Of a DNA stretch of 64,000 bases, positions 13,077-25,151 are shown one piece after another. The notes below the pieces were generated by a model that did no database searches, was not told the origin of the DNA, and saw only the letters and a program-made list of their open reading frames with translations. The stretch is taken from assembly GCF_011174705.1 (NCBI RefSeq), contig NZ_JAANIJ010000001.1:744001-808000 (forward strand). The letters are read 5' to 3'. The translations under genes and the position numbers were made by a program. Each line of letters opens with the position of its first letter. Positions within the stretch are counted from its first letter, which is position 1. Source of the DNA: Tessaracoccus coleopterorum (GTDB lineage: Bacteria > Actinomycetota > Actinomycetes > Propionibacteriales > Propionibacteriaceae).

Positions 13077-13626
13077 TTGGCCGCTCCTGTGGTCGAGGCG
13101 GTGCGGGTGTCGGGGATGCCGGTGTCGGGCAGCCCCAGGAAGTACGCCTGCTCGTCGTCGCCGAGCCTGCGCGGGTGCGGTGGCTGCTCCATGCCGGGCA
13201 GCAGCGGGGCCAGCAGGTCCTGCTTCTCGTAGATCATCTTGGTGCGCGAGTCATTCGAGATCTTGAACTCGTTGGTCATCGTCAGCGCGCGCGTCGGGCA
13301 TGCCTCGATGCACATGCCGCAGAAGATGCAGCGCAGGTAGTTGATCTGGTAGACGTGCCCGAACCGCTCACCGGGCGAGTAACGCCCGTCCTCGGTGTTG
13401 TCCGCGCCCTCGACGTAGATGGCGTCCGCGGGGCAGGCCCATGCGCACAGCTCGCAGCCGACGCACTTCTCCAGGCCGTCGGGCCAGCGGTTCAGCTGGT
13501 GCCTGCCGTGGAAGCGGGGCGCCGTGACCTTCTCCTGGCCCTTCTGGGGGTACCCTGCGTGAAGGTCTTGCGGAACATCGTGTTGAACGTGATGCCGAAT
13601 CCGGCCCACTGCTCCATGAATCCCAT
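13073..13626 (-). CDS. nuoI: NADH-quinone oxidoreductase subunit I (two [4Fe-4S] clusters)
   Basis: Ferredoxin-like subunit carrying clusters N6a and N6b in the peripheral arm. I choose ATG 13626, giving [20 protein letters not shown], because it overlaps the nuoH stop as TGATG and supplies the expected N-terminal helix. A one-base loss near 13552 separates this from [17 protein letters not shown]. Both cluster motifs are clear: [12 protein letters not shown] and [12 protein letters not shown]. About 184 residues. Confidence 0.94.
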
Positions 13627-14956
13627 CAGGATTCCTTCCCTTCGGTTTCGACCTCGTCGAACGTTTCCTCGGCCGGGGCGCCCGCCAGGACGCCGACGAG
13701 CTCGGGCAGCTGCTGCCCCGGCATCGGCGGCACCGGGTAGCCGCCGGCGAACGCGTCGAAGCGTTCGGCCGTCGGGGTCTCGATCTCCGGTTCGGTGGAC
13801 TGGGGCCGGTTGCTGCCGAACAGCCAGTAGAGGCCGAGCATCACCAGAAGGCCGAGGCCGATGGTGGCGTTGCGCCACGGCGTGTTCGCGACGAGGGCGA
13901 TGATGATGATCCAGATCAGCGCCAGCTCGATGAGCACCTTCCAGCCGAGGTTCATGAACTGGTCATAGCGGAAGCGGGGCAGCGTGCCGCGCAACCACAC
14001 GAAGACCGAGAACAGGAACTGGACCTTCAGCACGAACCAGATCGGGCCGAACCACGGGTTGTTGAGGAACTCGATGTTGTTCAGCGGCCACGGTGTCAGG
14101 TATCCGCCGAGGAACAGCGTGGTGCACACCGCGGAGACGGTCGCCATGTTGATGTACTCGGCGAGGAAGTACAGCGCGTAGCGGAAGCCGCTGTACTCGG
14201 TGAGGTAACCGGAGACGAGCTCCGACTCACACTCGGGCAGGTCGAACGGAGCGCGGTTGGTCTCGCCGACCATCGCGATCACGTAGATGATGAACGACGG
14301 GAACAGCAGCAGCGCGTACCAGCCGGGAGACCGAAGTTGATCTCCTGGTTGATGAACGGGATGAAGAAGCTCACCGTCTCGCGCTGCGACTCGACGATCT
14401 CGTGGGTCGACATGGTGCCGGACATCAGGAAGACGCCGACCATCGCGAGCCCCATGGAGATCTCGTAGGAGATCATCTGGGCCGTCGAGCGGATCGAGCC
14501 GAGGAACGAGTAGGTCGAGTTGCCCGCCCAACCGGCGAGCACGATGCCGTAGATGCCGATCGAGGCGGTGGCGAGGATGAACACCGCCGCCACCGGGAGG
14601 TCGGTGACCTGCAGGTGCGTCTCGACGCCGAACATCGTGACCTTGCCGCCGAACGGGATGACCGTCCAGCAGGTGAAGGCCGCCACGGCGGTGAGCACCG
14701 GCGCCAGGTTGAAGATGACCTTGTCGGCCTTCTTCGGGCGGAAATCCTCCTTGACGAGGAGTTTCGCACCGTCTGCCAGCGCCTGTCCCAGACCGAACGG
14801 GCCGTTCATGATCGGGCCGAGGCGGTGCTGCATCTTGCCGACGAGGCGTCGCTCGTACCAGACGTTGAAGATGGTCCAGACAAGCAGGATGACGAAGAGC
14901 GCCACCACCTTGATCAGGATGAGCCACCAGGGATCCTGGAAGAACCAGTTGGGCAT
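13626..14956 (-). CDS. nuoH: NADH-quinone oxidoreductase subunit H
   Basis: Membrane subunit at the quinone-binding junction of complex I. It starts [20 protein letters not shown]. Characteristic blocks are [40 protein letters not shown] and [19 protein letters not shown]. One lost base near 14327 (INFGLPAG to [13 protein letters not shown]) breaks the frame. About 443 residues. The Pro/Glu-rich C-terminal tail of about 70 residues after the last helix ([20 protein letters not shown]) is an actinobacterial feature. Confidence 0.94.
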
Positions 14957-14959
14957 CTC

Positions 14960-17350
14960 TTACTCTCCTTCGTCCGCGAAGAGGGCCGTGACCGTGACGG
15001 GGGTGCCGGGCGTGGCCCAGAGCCGATCGGTCGGGCTCGGGTTCATGGGCACCCACACGACGTCGTCGACCATGCCGACGGTCACGTCCACCGGCAGCAA
15101 CAGGGCGTTGTCGTCGGTGCTGATCCGCGCGACGTCCGCGAGGCCGAGCCGCTCCGCGGTCGCGGGCGAGACCCGGGCGACCGCAGGGCGGGCGGTGGCC
15201 CGCAGGGCGATCTCGAAGTCGTTGCCCTGCGAGGCATCGAGCAGCTCGCGCCACGTGGCGAGCCTGACGCCCTCGGCCTGGTCGCCGGGGCCTCGGCGGG
15301 ATCTGCTGGGCGTGCGCCGTCCCAGGCGCCGAGCTCGTTGAGATCGGCGAAGGCCGGTTTGGCCGCACGGAAGCCGAGGTCGGCCCCGAACCCATCGGCG
15401 AGCGCGGCCAGGATGCGCAGATCGGTCATCGGAGTGACGGGCTGCCGGTTCACGTTGCCGACGCGGCCGACGCGGTGCTCCCAGTTCAGGAAGTTGCCTG
15501 CCTGCTCCTCCAGCAGCGAGGCCGGGAAGACGACGTCGGCGCGTTCGGTGACCGCGCTCTGGCGCTGCTCGATGCTGACGACGAAGTCGGCGGCGTCGAG
15601 GCCTGCGAGAGCCGCGGCCGGGTCGGCCAGGTCGGTGGGATCGACACCCGCGACGAGCACGGCCTTGAGGCTGCCGTCGGCGAGGGCCGCGTACTGCTGC
15701 TCGGCGGTGAGGCCGGGCTGCGCGGGAGGCTGTCGACGCCCCAGTGGGCCGCGATGTCGACGCGGGCACCCGCGTCGGTGACGGGGCGGCCGCCGGGAGG
15801 AGACCGGGCAGGCAGCCCGCCTCCAACGCGCCGGGTTCACCTGCGCGGCGCGGGATCCAGGCGAGCCTGGCGCCGGTGCGCTCGGCGGTCGCCGCCGTGG
15901 CGCTCAGCACACCGGGAGGGCGGCTGCCCGCTCCCCACCAGAATGACGGTGCCCGCGTCGAGCCCCTCGAGATCGGCCAGCGCGATCGCCTCCGCGCCCG
16001 GAGCGACCGGGATCACCGTTGCGTCGAGCTTCTCGGAGCCGCGGGAGGCGAACGGAGCGAGCGTGGTGACCTTGAGCCGGTTGTTCCGCACCGCCTTGCG
16101 GAGGCGCAGGAACACGATGGGCGACTCGTCCTCGGGCTCGAACGACACGAGCACGACGTGGCGCGCGGCGTCCAGGTCGGAGTAGGTGACCGACTCGCCC
16201 AGGCCGCGGCCCGCGACGCGGGCGGCCAGGAACGCGGCCTCCTCGTCGGAGGAGGGACGCGACCGGAAGTCGATGTTGTTCGTGCCGAGCACCGCACGGG
16301 CGAACTTGGAGTAGCCGTAGGCGTTCTCGACCGTCAGGCGGCCGCCGGTCTGGACCGCGACGGAGGCGCCCGCCGCGCGGAGGCCGTGGACGGCCGCGTC
16401 GATGGCCTCGGGCCAGGACGCGGGCTCGAGCACCCCGTTGCGACGCACGAGCGGGCGGTGATGCGGTCGTCGCCGCGGCTGTACATGAAGCCGAAGCGGC
16501 CCTTGTCGCAGCTCCACTCCTCGTTCACCTCGGGCAGGTCGCCGGCGAGGCGACGCTTGACCTGATGGTGCCGCTGATCGGTGCGCAGCTGGCAGCCGGC
16601 GGCGCAGTGCTCACAGGTGGTGGTCGTCGACACCAGGTCGAACGGACGCGACTGGAAGCGGTAGGCGGCCGACGTCAGCGCACCGACCGGGCAGATCTGC
16701 ACCACGTTGCCGGAGAAGTACGAGTCGTACGGGTCCTGCTCGTAGGTGCCGATCTGCTGCAGGGCGCCGCGCTCGACGAGCGCGATGAACGGGTCACCCG
16801 AGATCTGCTCGGAGAAGCGGGTGCAGCGGGCGCAGAGCACGCAGCGTTCGCGGTCGAGCAGGATCTGCGCCGAGATGCTGACGGGCTTCGGGAAGGTCCG
16901 CTTCAGATCGGTGAAGCGCGATTCGCCGTAGCCGTGGCTGAGCGACTGGTTCTGCAGGGGCATTCGCCGCCCTTGTCGCAGATCGGACAGTCGAGCGGGT
17001 GGTTGATGAGCAGCATCTCGAGCATGCCCTCTTGGGCCTTCTTCGCCACCGGGCTGCTGACCTGGGTGTTGACCTTCATGCCCTCGGCCACCGGCATGGT
17101 GCAGGAGGCCTGCGGCTTGGGAAGCCGCGCCCGTTGCCCGCATCCGGGATCTCGACCATGCACTGGCGGCAGGCGCCGACCGGATCGAGCAGCGGATGGT
17201 CGCAGAAACGCGGGATCGCGGTGCCGATCATCTCGGCGGCGCGGATGATGAGGGTGCCCTTCGGCACGCTGACCTGCGTGCCGTCGATGGTCAGGGTGAC
17301 CAGGTCGGGCTTCGGGTCACCTCACCCGAGGTCTTCGCGTCGACGGTCAT
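14960..17350 (-). CDS. nuoG: NADH-quinone oxidoreductase subunit G
   Basis: Large iron-sulfur subunit of the NADH-oxidising arm. The ATG at 17350 overlaps the nuoF stop. In order: a [2Fe-2S] ferredoxin domain ([20 protein letters not shown]), the second cysteine group [14 protein letters not shown] with the following His-Cys region, the [4Fe-4S] motif [14 protein letters not shown], the extra CEHCAAGC motif, then a molybdopterin-oxidoreductase-like domain without cofactor ligands, ending in [12 protein letters not shown]. This is the worst-damaged gene of the operon: at least eight one-base losses between 17320 and 15290. After repair it is about 800 residues. It is a normal NuoG; nothing suggests real decay. 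Confidence 0.9.
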
Positions 17351-18655
17351 CGCGCGTCTCCTTCCACGGTGAACAGGGCGCTCTTCTCGTAGGGGAACAG
17401 CTCCCAGGCTGGGGTGTGGTAGCCGAGCTCGAACTCGGAGCGGAAGTGCTTCACGGCACTCGTGAGGCACGCGACGGCGCCGTCGGCCAGCGCGCAGAAC
17501 GAGCGGCCTCCGATGTTGTCGCAGACGTCGAGCATCTTGTCGACGTCACCCTCCTGGGCGGTGCCGGCCTCGAACTTCATCAGCATCTGCACGAGCCACC
17601 ACGAGCCCTCACGGCAGGGGTGCACTTGCCGCAGCTCTCGTGCTTGTAGAACTCGACGAACCGCAGCGTGGTGCGCACGATCGACGTGGTCTCGTCGAAG
17701 ATCTGCAGCGCCTTGGTGCCGAGCATCGTGCCCGCGGCGGCCATGCCCTCGTAGTCGAGGGCAGGTCGAGCGCGTCGGCGGTCAGGATCGGGGTGGACGA
17801 GCCGCCGGGGTGAAGAACTTGAGTTGGTGGCCGTCACGGATGCCGCCGGCCAGCTCGATCAGCTGGCGCAGCGTGATGCCCATCGGGCCTCGAACTGGCC
17901 GGCGTTCTTCACGTGGCCCGACAACGAGTACAGCGTGAAGCCCTTCGACTTCTCGGTGCCCATCGACTGGAACCAGTCGGCGCCGTTGGCGAGGATCGAC
18001 GGCACGGAGGCGATCGACTCCACGTTGTTGATCACGGTCGGCGAAGCGTACAGACCGGCGACGGCCGGGAACGGCGGGCGGAGGCGCGGTTGGCCGCGGC
18101 GACCCTCGAGCGAGTCGAGCAGCGCCGTCTCCTCGCCACAGATGTAGGCGCCCGCGCCGGCGTGGACGATGATGTCCAGGTCGTACCCGGTGCCGAGGAT
18201 GTTCTTGCCGAGGTACCCCGCGGCGTAGGCCTCACGGACCGCCTGCTGCAGGCGCCGGATGACGTGGAGCACCTCACCGCGACAGTAGATGAACGACGTG
18301 TGCGAGTTGATCGCGAACGACGAGATGATGATGCCCTCCACCAGCGTGTGGGGCTGGCCATCATGAGCGGCATGTCCTTGCAGGTGCCCGGCTCCGACTC
18401 GTCGGCGTTGACGACGAGGTACTTCGGGTTGGGATTGTCCTGCGGGACGAACGACCACTTCATGCCGGTCGGGAAGCCTGCGCCTCCACGGCCGCGGAGG
18501 TTGGCGTCCTTGACGAGCGTGATGATGTCGGTGGGCGCCATGGTGAGCGCCTTGCGCATCGCGCGGTAGCCGCCCGTCGCCTCGTAGCGCGAGAGCTTCC
18601 ACGAGTTGTCCTCGCCCCAGTTGGCGCTGAGGACCGGGGTTAGAAGATCGGTCAC
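17347..18655 (-). CDS. nuoF: NADH-quinone oxidoreductase subunit F (FMN, NADH site)
   Basis: The flavoprotein subunit that oxidises NADH and passes electrons to cluster N3. GTG 18655 overlaps the nuoE stop (GTGA). Diagnostic segments are the FMN/NADH glycine loop [49 protein letters not shown] and the [4Fe-4S] motif [12 protein letters not shown]. At least four one-base losses split it, near 18360, 17885, 17810 and 17620. About 437 residues. Confidence 0.92.
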
Positions 18656-19389
18656 TTGGCATCTCCCTGCTGCGGTGCGGGCTTGGCGTCGGCGTTCGGC
18701 GCGGTCCAGGAGTTCTCCGCCGCGATGCGGCGGCCGAGCAGCGAGGCCGGGCCCGCGGAGGGCCCTCGTCGGCACGGCCGTCCGGGAAGCCCGCGAGCAC
18801 GCGCTCGGCCTCACGCCAACTCGTGATGGTGGCACCGCGCGGGGAGACGACCTCGCGGTCGGCGACCAGGTCGCCGAGCAGGTGCTCCAGCTTCTGCGGC
18901 GTCATGTTGTCGAAGAACTCCCAGTTGACCATGGTCACGGGGGCGAAGTCGCAGGCCGCGTTGCACTCGAGTCGCTCGAGCGAGACCTGGCCGTCGGGGT
19001 GGTCTGGCCCTCGTCGATGCCGAGGAACTCCTTGGCACGTTCGAGGAGGATGTCGCCACCCATCACCGCACACAGGGCGGTGGTGCAGACACCGACGTGC
19101 TGCTTGCCCGCCGGGCGGCGCTTGTACATGGTGTAGAAGGTCGCGACGCCGGACACCTGGGCGGTGGTGATGCCGAGGACCTCGGCGCACACCTCGATGC
19201 CGCGGGGCTGACCCTGCCGTCGAACGACTGCACGAGGTGCAGCATCGGCAGCAGCGCGGAGCGGGGCTCCGGGTAGCGGCCCGCCAGCTCGCGGAGCTCC
19301 GCGACGGCGGCGTCGTCGATGTTGCTCGACTGGTCGGAGTAGTCGACCGACCCCGAGTCGGGGAAGTGGCTGGCAAAGTGGCCGCTCAT
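18652..19389 (-). CDS. nuoE: NADH-quinone oxidoreductase subunit E ([2Fe-2S])
   Basis: Thioredoxin-fold subunit with cluster N1a. It starts [23 protein letters not shown] overlapping the nuoD stop. The two cysteine pairs are visible as CTTALC and [29 protein letters not shown] is typical. Frames step near 19210, 19005 and 18765. About 247 residues, with a C-terminal extension ([20 protein letters not shown]) beyond the E. coli length. Confidence 0.91.
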
Positions 19390-20732
19390 CGGTCCACACC
19401 TCCAAGGACAGGGTCGATGCTTGCGACGGCGACGACCACGTCGGACATCATGCCGCCCTCACACATCGCCGGGACGGACTGCAGATGGTTGAAGCCCGGG
19501 TCGCGGAAGTGCACCCGGTAGGGGCGGTTGCCGCCGTCGGAGACGACGTGACAGGCGAGCTCGCCCTTGGGCGATTCGATGGCCTGGTACACCTGACCGA
19601 CCGGGACCTTGAAGCCCTCGGTGACGATCTTGAAGTGGTGGATCAGCGCCTCCATCGACTCCCCATGATGTGGCGGATGTGCTCGTTGGAGTTGCCCTGG
19701 CCGTCGGCCCTACGGTGAGCTGAGCCGGCCACGCGATCTTCTGATCGGCGACCATCACGGGCTGACCCTGGGTGTTCTGCAGGCGCTCGAAGCACTGCTC
19801 GACAATCTTCAGCGACTCCCAGCACTCCTCGAGGCGGATGCGGAACCGGCCGTAGGCGTCGTTGGATGCCCAGGTGACGGTCTTGAAGTCGTAGGTCTCG
19901 TAGCCGCAGTAGGGCTGCGTCTTGCGGAGATCCCAGTCGTAGCCGGTCGAGCGCAGCGGCGGGCCGGACACGCCGAGCATCATGGACGCGGTGAGGTCCA
20001 TCACGCCGACGCCGGCCATGCGGCCGATGAAGATCGGGTTCTCGTTGCAGAAGCCCGCGTACTCGGGCAGGTGCTTCTGCAGCCAGTTGATGACGCCGCG
20101 CAGCTGCTCGAGCCCGCCCTCGGGCAGGTCGTTGGCGACGCCGCCGGGGCGGATGTACGCGTTGTTCATACGCAGGCCGGACACCGCCTCGAAGAAGTCG
20201 AGGATCATCTCGCGCTCACGGAACGCGATGGTCATCATGGTGAGCGCGCCGATCTCCATGCCGCCGGTGCCCATGGCGACCAGGTGGGAGGCGATGCGGT
20301 TGAGCTCCATCATGAGGACACGGATCACGGAGGCGCGCTCCGGGATGTCGTCGGTGATGCCGAGGAGCCTCTCGACGGCCAGGCAGTAGACGGCCTCGTT
20401 GAAGATCGGGGCGACGTAGTCCATGCGCGTGACGTAGGTCACGCCCTGGGTCCACGTCTTGAACTCCATGTTCTTCTCGATGCCGGTGTGCAGGAAGCCG
20501 ATGCCGGGGCGGATGGAGGTGACGGTCTCACCGTCCATCTCGAGGATGAGGCGGAGCACGCCGTGCGTGGACGGGTGCTGGGGCCCATGTTGACGACGAT
20601 GGTCTCGTCGCCGCGCTCGGCCTGCTCGGCCGCGATGTCCTCCCAGTCGCCGCCCTGTGCCAGGTAGACGCGGTCGACCTTCTCATCGCCGGAGCCGGCG
20701 AAGATGTCCTCGGTAGCTGCGTGCGTGCTCAT
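19386..20732 (-). CDS. nuoD: NADH-quinone oxidoreductase subunit D
   Basis: The 49-kDa-type subunit that helps form the quinone pocket. ATG 20732 overlaps the nuoC stop. The core is clean: [40 protein letters not shown] and [20 protein letters not shown]. One-base losses sit near 20580 (before [18 protein letters not shown]) and near 19710. About 449 residues. Confidence 0.94.
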
Positions 20733-21420
20733 CAGGAGTAGGACCTCCGGTTGTCGGGAGCGGGCACCTTGGCGCCCTTGTATTCGACGTCGACGCCGCC
20801 CAGCGGGTAATCCTTGCGCTGCGGGTGGCCCTTCCAGTCGTCAGGCATCAGGATGCGGGTCAGGGAGGGTGGCCGTCGTAGACGATGCCGAACATGTCCC
20901 AGGTCTCACGCTCGTGCCAGTCGACCATCGGGTAGACGGCCGCGAGCGACGGGATGTGGGGATCGTCGTCGGAGCAGGTGACCTCGAGGCGCACCCGGCG
21001 GTTGTGGGTGTAGCTCAGCAGGTGGTAGACCGAGTGCAGTTCGGCTCCGGTCTCCTCCGGGTAGTGCACGCCGCTGACGGAGACACACACCTCGAAGCGG
21101 AGGTGCGCGTCGTCACGGAACGCCTGCGCGACCTCGACCAGGTTCTCACGGGGAACATAGATGGTCAGCTCGCCACGGTCGAACAGGAACCGGGCGCCGG
21201 ACAGGGCGGGAACCAGCTCGATGGCGCGGGAGTGGATGGCGTCGAACGGGTCGCCGAACGGGGGCTCGGTGCGTCCGGGCATGGCCTTGCTCACGACGAG
21301 GCCGTTGTAGCCGGAGGTGTCGCTCGATCCGGCGGACCACATGCCCTTGCGGGTCTCGAACACCGGGGCCGGCGTCGGCTCACCCTGGCTGACCGGAAGG
21401 TCTGGGGTCTGCTCGCTCAT
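20732..21420 (-). CDS. nuoC: NADH-quinone oxidoreductase subunit C
   Basis: The 30-kDa-type subunit of the peripheral arm. It starts [20 protein letters not shown]. The family signature [16 protein letters not shown] is present, followed after one lost base near 20870 by [20 protein letters not shown]. It ends [12 protein letters not shown]. About 230 residues with an actinobacterial N-terminal extension. ATG overlaps the nuoB stop. Confidence 0.94.
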
Positions 21421-21967
21421 CGCATGAGGCCCTTCATCTCGATCTTTGCGGGGGCTGCGAGGCGGCCTGCTCGGCCTCCTCGATGGCTGCGGCCTCGTTG
21501 GCCCGATGGGTCTGGTCTGGACCTTCTCACGCAGCTTGAACATGGCCTCGATGAGCATGTCCGGGCGGGCGGGCAGCCGGGGATGTACATGTCGACGGGC
21601 AGGAAGTGGTCACAGCCCTGCACGATGGCGTAGTTGTTGAACATGCCGCCCGACGAGGCGCACGCGCCCATGGAGATGACCCACTTGGGGTTCGGCATCT
21701 GGTCGTAGACCTGGCGGATGACCGGAGCCATCTTCTGCGACACGCGGCCCGACACGATCATCAGGTCGGCCTGGCGCGGCGACGCGCGGAAGACCTCCTG
21801 GCCCACCGTCCGGAGTCGTAGCGGGGCGTGCCGAAGGCCATCATCTCGATGGCGCAGCACGCGAGGCCCATGGTGGCGGGCCAGAACGAGGCCTTGCGCA
21901 GCCAGCCGAAGACACCCTCGACCGTGGTCAGGAGGATGCCGCTGGGGAGCTTGTCTTCGATACCCAT
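21417..21967 (-). CDS. nuoB: NADH-quinone oxidoreductase subunit B (cluster N2)
   Basis: Carries the terminal [4Fe-4S] cluster N2 next to quinone. It starts [20 protein letters not shown]. The ligands are visible as [20 protein letters not shown] and [15 protein letters not shown]. At least three one-base losses (near 21810, 21572 and 21505, plus one near the C-terminus) split it. About 185 residues. The gene lies 18 bp after nuoA. Confidence 0.92.
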
Positions 21968-21985
21968 GTGTGAGGTGCCTTCCGA

Positions 21986-22343
21986 TCAATCCCAGTCGAG
22001 GCCGTTGCGGCGCAGGACGTAGAAGTAGGGGACGAAGAACAACACGATGAACACGATCATCGCGACGACCGCGAAGGTGCTCAACTGGTTGTAGGCCACC
22101 GCCCACGGCAGGAGGAAGACAACCTCGATGTCGAAGACGATGAACATCATCGCGGTGATGTAGTACTTGACGGGGAACCGGCCGCCGCCGATGGGCTGCG
22201 GGTGGGCTGGATGCCGCACTCGTAGCTGTCGAACTTGGCGCGGTTGTACCGGCTCGGCCCGACCACGAGGGAGAGGCCCATGGAGACGAGCACGAACGCC
22301 GTCGCCAGGACCACCATGCCCACGATGGGATATAGGGGTTCAT
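21986..22343 (-). CDS. nuoA: NADH-quinone oxidoreductase subunit A
   Basis: Three-helix membrane subunit. I place the start at ATG 22343, giving MNPYIP; restoring one G at 22327-22329 (GGG for GGGG) joins it to [21 protein letters not shown] second loss near 22203 precedes [20 protein letters not shown]. The conserved YECGIQP (quinone-loop cysteine) and [12 protein letters not shown] are present. About 120 residues. Confidence 0.93.
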
Positions 22344-22362
22344 CCTTGATCGTTCCTTCCGG

Positions 22363-23641
22363 TCAGGCCGAGGGCGCTGCCTTGCTGAGGGCGTTGATGA
22401 TGCGGTCGAACGCATCCCCGCCGTGCGAGTCGGTGAGGTTGGCCAGCAGCTTCATCACGAAACGCATCAGCGTCTTGCGCGGCAGGCCGTAGGTGGTGCA
22501 GAGATGCATGATGCGGGGATCCCCGATCAGCTTCACGAAGATGGTGCCGAGCCGGTAGTAGCCGCCGAGGCTGTCCTTGAGCGCCTGCGGGTAGGCCTGC
22601 ATGGCCTTCTCCGCCGACGCGGTGCCGAACCCCTCGACTTCGCCTCGGCGATGGCGGCGGCGGCAAACTCGGCCGACTCCATCGCGTACGCGATGCCCTC
22701 ACCGTTGAACGGGCTGACCATGCCGCCTGCGTCACCGACGAGCACGAGCCCGCGCCCGTAGTGCGGCTGGCGGTTGAAGGCCATGGGGAGCGCTGCCCCT
22801 GGATCTTGCCGACCATGTTCTGGTCGCGGAAGCCCCACTCCTCCGGGTGCCGTCGACCCAGCGCTTCAGGAGGGCGCGGTAGTCGGTCTGCCCGAAACTC
22901 TTCGAGGTGTTGAGCACGCCCAGGCCGACGTTGCTGGTGCCGTCGCCCATGCCGAACACCCAGCCGTAGCCCGGCATCAGGTTCGACCTGCCGCGTTCGC
23001 CGTCCCACAGCTCGAGCCAGGACTCGAGGTAGTCGTCGTTGCTGCGCGGGTCTCGTAGTAGGTGCGCACCGCCACGCCCATGGGACGGTCGGCGCGCTTG
23101 TTGATACCCATGGAGACGGACAGTCGCGACGAGTTGCCATCGGCGGCCACGACGATCGGCGCGGTGAAGCGGCGGCCGTCCTTCGTGGTGACGCCGGTGA
23201 TGCGGCCGCTGCGCTCGTCGAGGATGGCGCCGTCGACATTGGCGCCCTCTACGAGCTCGGCCCCCTGGGCGACCGCGTGCCGGGCGAGCATGTCGTCGAA
23301 GTCGGCGCGGGGACGCACGAGGCCGTACGGCGGGAAGTCGGTGAGGTCGGGCCAGGGCAGCTCGAAGGGTTCGGTGCGGCCGCCGTAGACGCGGAGGCCC
23401 TTGTTGTGCAGCCAGCCGTTCGACTCGGAGGTGTCGATGCCGATCCGGGTGAGGGCGCGGGTGGCGCGGGGCGTGAGGCCGTCGCCGCACACCTTCTCAC
23501 GGGGAAGTGCGACTTCTCGAGGAGCGTGACACTCAGGCCGTGCCGGGCGAGATACGCGGCCGTGGATGAACCACCCGGTCCAGCGCCTACGACGACGACG
23601 TCAGATTCGACGGCCGCGCCCTCGGGCTTGGCGAACGACAT
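22363..23641 (-). CDS. Geranylgeranyl reductase-like FAD oxidoreductase (MenJ-like)
   Basis: A flavoprotein of the geranylgeranyl reductase family. In mycobacteria the homologue MenJ saturates one double bond of the menaquinone tail, and the gene commonly sits at the head of actinobacterial nuo operons, as here (19 bp before nuoA). Visible features are the N-terminal Rossmann motif [28 protein letters not shown]-type FAD contact [14 protein letters not shown] and the second FAD motif [20 protein letters not shown]. At least five one-base losses divide it. About 427 residues. Substrate assignment rests on gene context. It has a good AGGAG site 7-8 bases before ATG 23641. Confidence 0.87.
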
Positions 23642-23893
23642 ACACGCTCCTGGGTCTGTGACGCATGGATTTCTCCGGTCAGTCTAAGGGTGGCCGGGAC
23701 AATCGGCCAACCGGACATCTCCCGATCCTAAACCCTTCTGACTAGGTATGGAATGAACCTTTTTGCAAGGGAAATGTTGCGTTAACCGTCTGTCCAAGCC
23801 AACGGTGGGGTAGCGGATGTCGCCGGTGACACTTCCATGGCGCCACGCATCGGCTCAGGTGGCTCCGCAGGCTCCCGGGGCTATCCTCGCAGG
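23642..23893. promoter_or_regulatory. Divergent promoter region, respiratory operon and menF
   Basis: This 252-bp gap is less GC-rich than its surroundings. On the minus strand, TTGGCC (plus coordinates 23705-23710) and TAGACT (23681-23686), 18 bp apart, form a candidate promoter; a leader of about 35 nt with AGGAG then leads to the reductase-nuo operon. On the plus strand, TATCCT (23882-23887) lies 6 nt before the menF GTG, a leaderless arrangement. I see no operator in between. Confidence 0.55.
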
Positions 23894-25145
23894 GTGATTC
23901 TGGACTTCGGCAACGCACGGATGCGCGCCACGACGGTCGCCATCGACGACCCGGGTCCGCTCGAGCGTTTCCTGCCCGAGTCCGGTCCCGGCACCGCCTT
24001 CCTGCGCAGGGGCGAGGGATTCGTCGGCCTGGGCGAGGTCGCCCGTTTCGAGACCGACACCCTCGAGGCGGCCGACGTCTGGTGGGAGGAGATCGCCAAC
24101 CAGATCGACCACGACTCCGAGTTACCCGGCGAGTTCGGTACCGGACCGCTCGCGGTGGGCGCCTTCACGTTCAACCCGGACAACACGCGGCGGCACTCGG
24201 TGCTGACCGTCCCGCAGACCATCATCGGGCGCAGGGCGGCATCTTCTGGATGACGAAGCTCGGGGCCTCGCACAACGACATGGCCCTGCCCAAGCTCCGC
24301 GAACCGGTGCGGCCGCCCGTGAACCCGCGCGCCACAGGCGGTGCGATGGCTGAGGTGCGGTGGACCGACATCGTCGGCGAGGTGATCGGCCGGATCCGCA
24401 ATGACGAGGTCAGCAAGGTGGTGCTCGCACGCGACCTGACGGTGGCAGCCGACGAGCCGATGGACCTGCGGTTCCTGCTGGACCGGCTCCTCGAGTTCTA
24501 TCCCATGACGTGGGCCTACCTCGTCGACGGCATGGTGGGAGCGACCCCGGAGCTTCTGCTCCGGCGGCAGGGCGGGCTCGTCACCTCCCGGGTGCTCGCG
24601 GGCACCGTGTGGCGCAACGGCGAGGGCGCCGATCCGCTGCAACTGGCCGCCGAGCTCAGCCGCTCCGAGAAGGACATCTCCGAGCACGAGTTCGCGGTGG
24701 CCTCGGTGGCCGAGGCCCTGGCCCCGTACTGCAAGGCCATGAACGTGCCCGACTCACCCTCGGTGCTGCGCCTGCCCAACGTGATGCACCTGGCCACCGA
24801 CATCACCGGTGTCGTCGACGAGGGCGCCTCCGCCCTCGGGCTCGCGGCGGCGCTGCATCCGAGCGCCGCGGTGTGCGGCACGCCGAGGCACCTCGCCATG
24901 GACATCATCAGCGACCTCGAGTCCCTGGACCGGGGCCGCTACGCCGGGCCCGTCGGCTGGACCGACACGCACGGTGACGGTGAGTGGACGATCGCGCTGC
25001 GTGGCGGCCAGGTCGAGCCGGGCGCTCCGGAGAGGATCCAGCTGTTCGCCGGGCCGGGGTCGTCGCCGACTCGGACCCCGAGGTCGAACTGGCCGAGACC
25101 GGCGCGAAGCTCGTCCCGATGCTGCAGGCGCTCGGCCTGGCCTGA
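23894..25145 (+). CDS. menF: Isochorismate synthase
   Basis: Converts chorismate to isochorismate, the first committed step to menaquinone. I use GTG 23894 (ILDFGNARMRATTVAIDDPG) because a -10 hexamer lies 6 nt upstream. The chorismate-binding domain shows NDEVSKVVLARDLTV, TPELLLRRQGGLVTSRVLAG, SEKDISEHEFAV, LHPSAAVCGTPR and YAGPVGWTD. Two one-base losses: near 24235 (TIIGR to GGIFWMTKLGAS) and near 25062. About 418 residues. An entC-type role in siderophore synthesis is possible by sequence alone, but the other men genes nearby favour MenF. Confidence 0.88.
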
Positions 25146-25151
25146 GCCGGC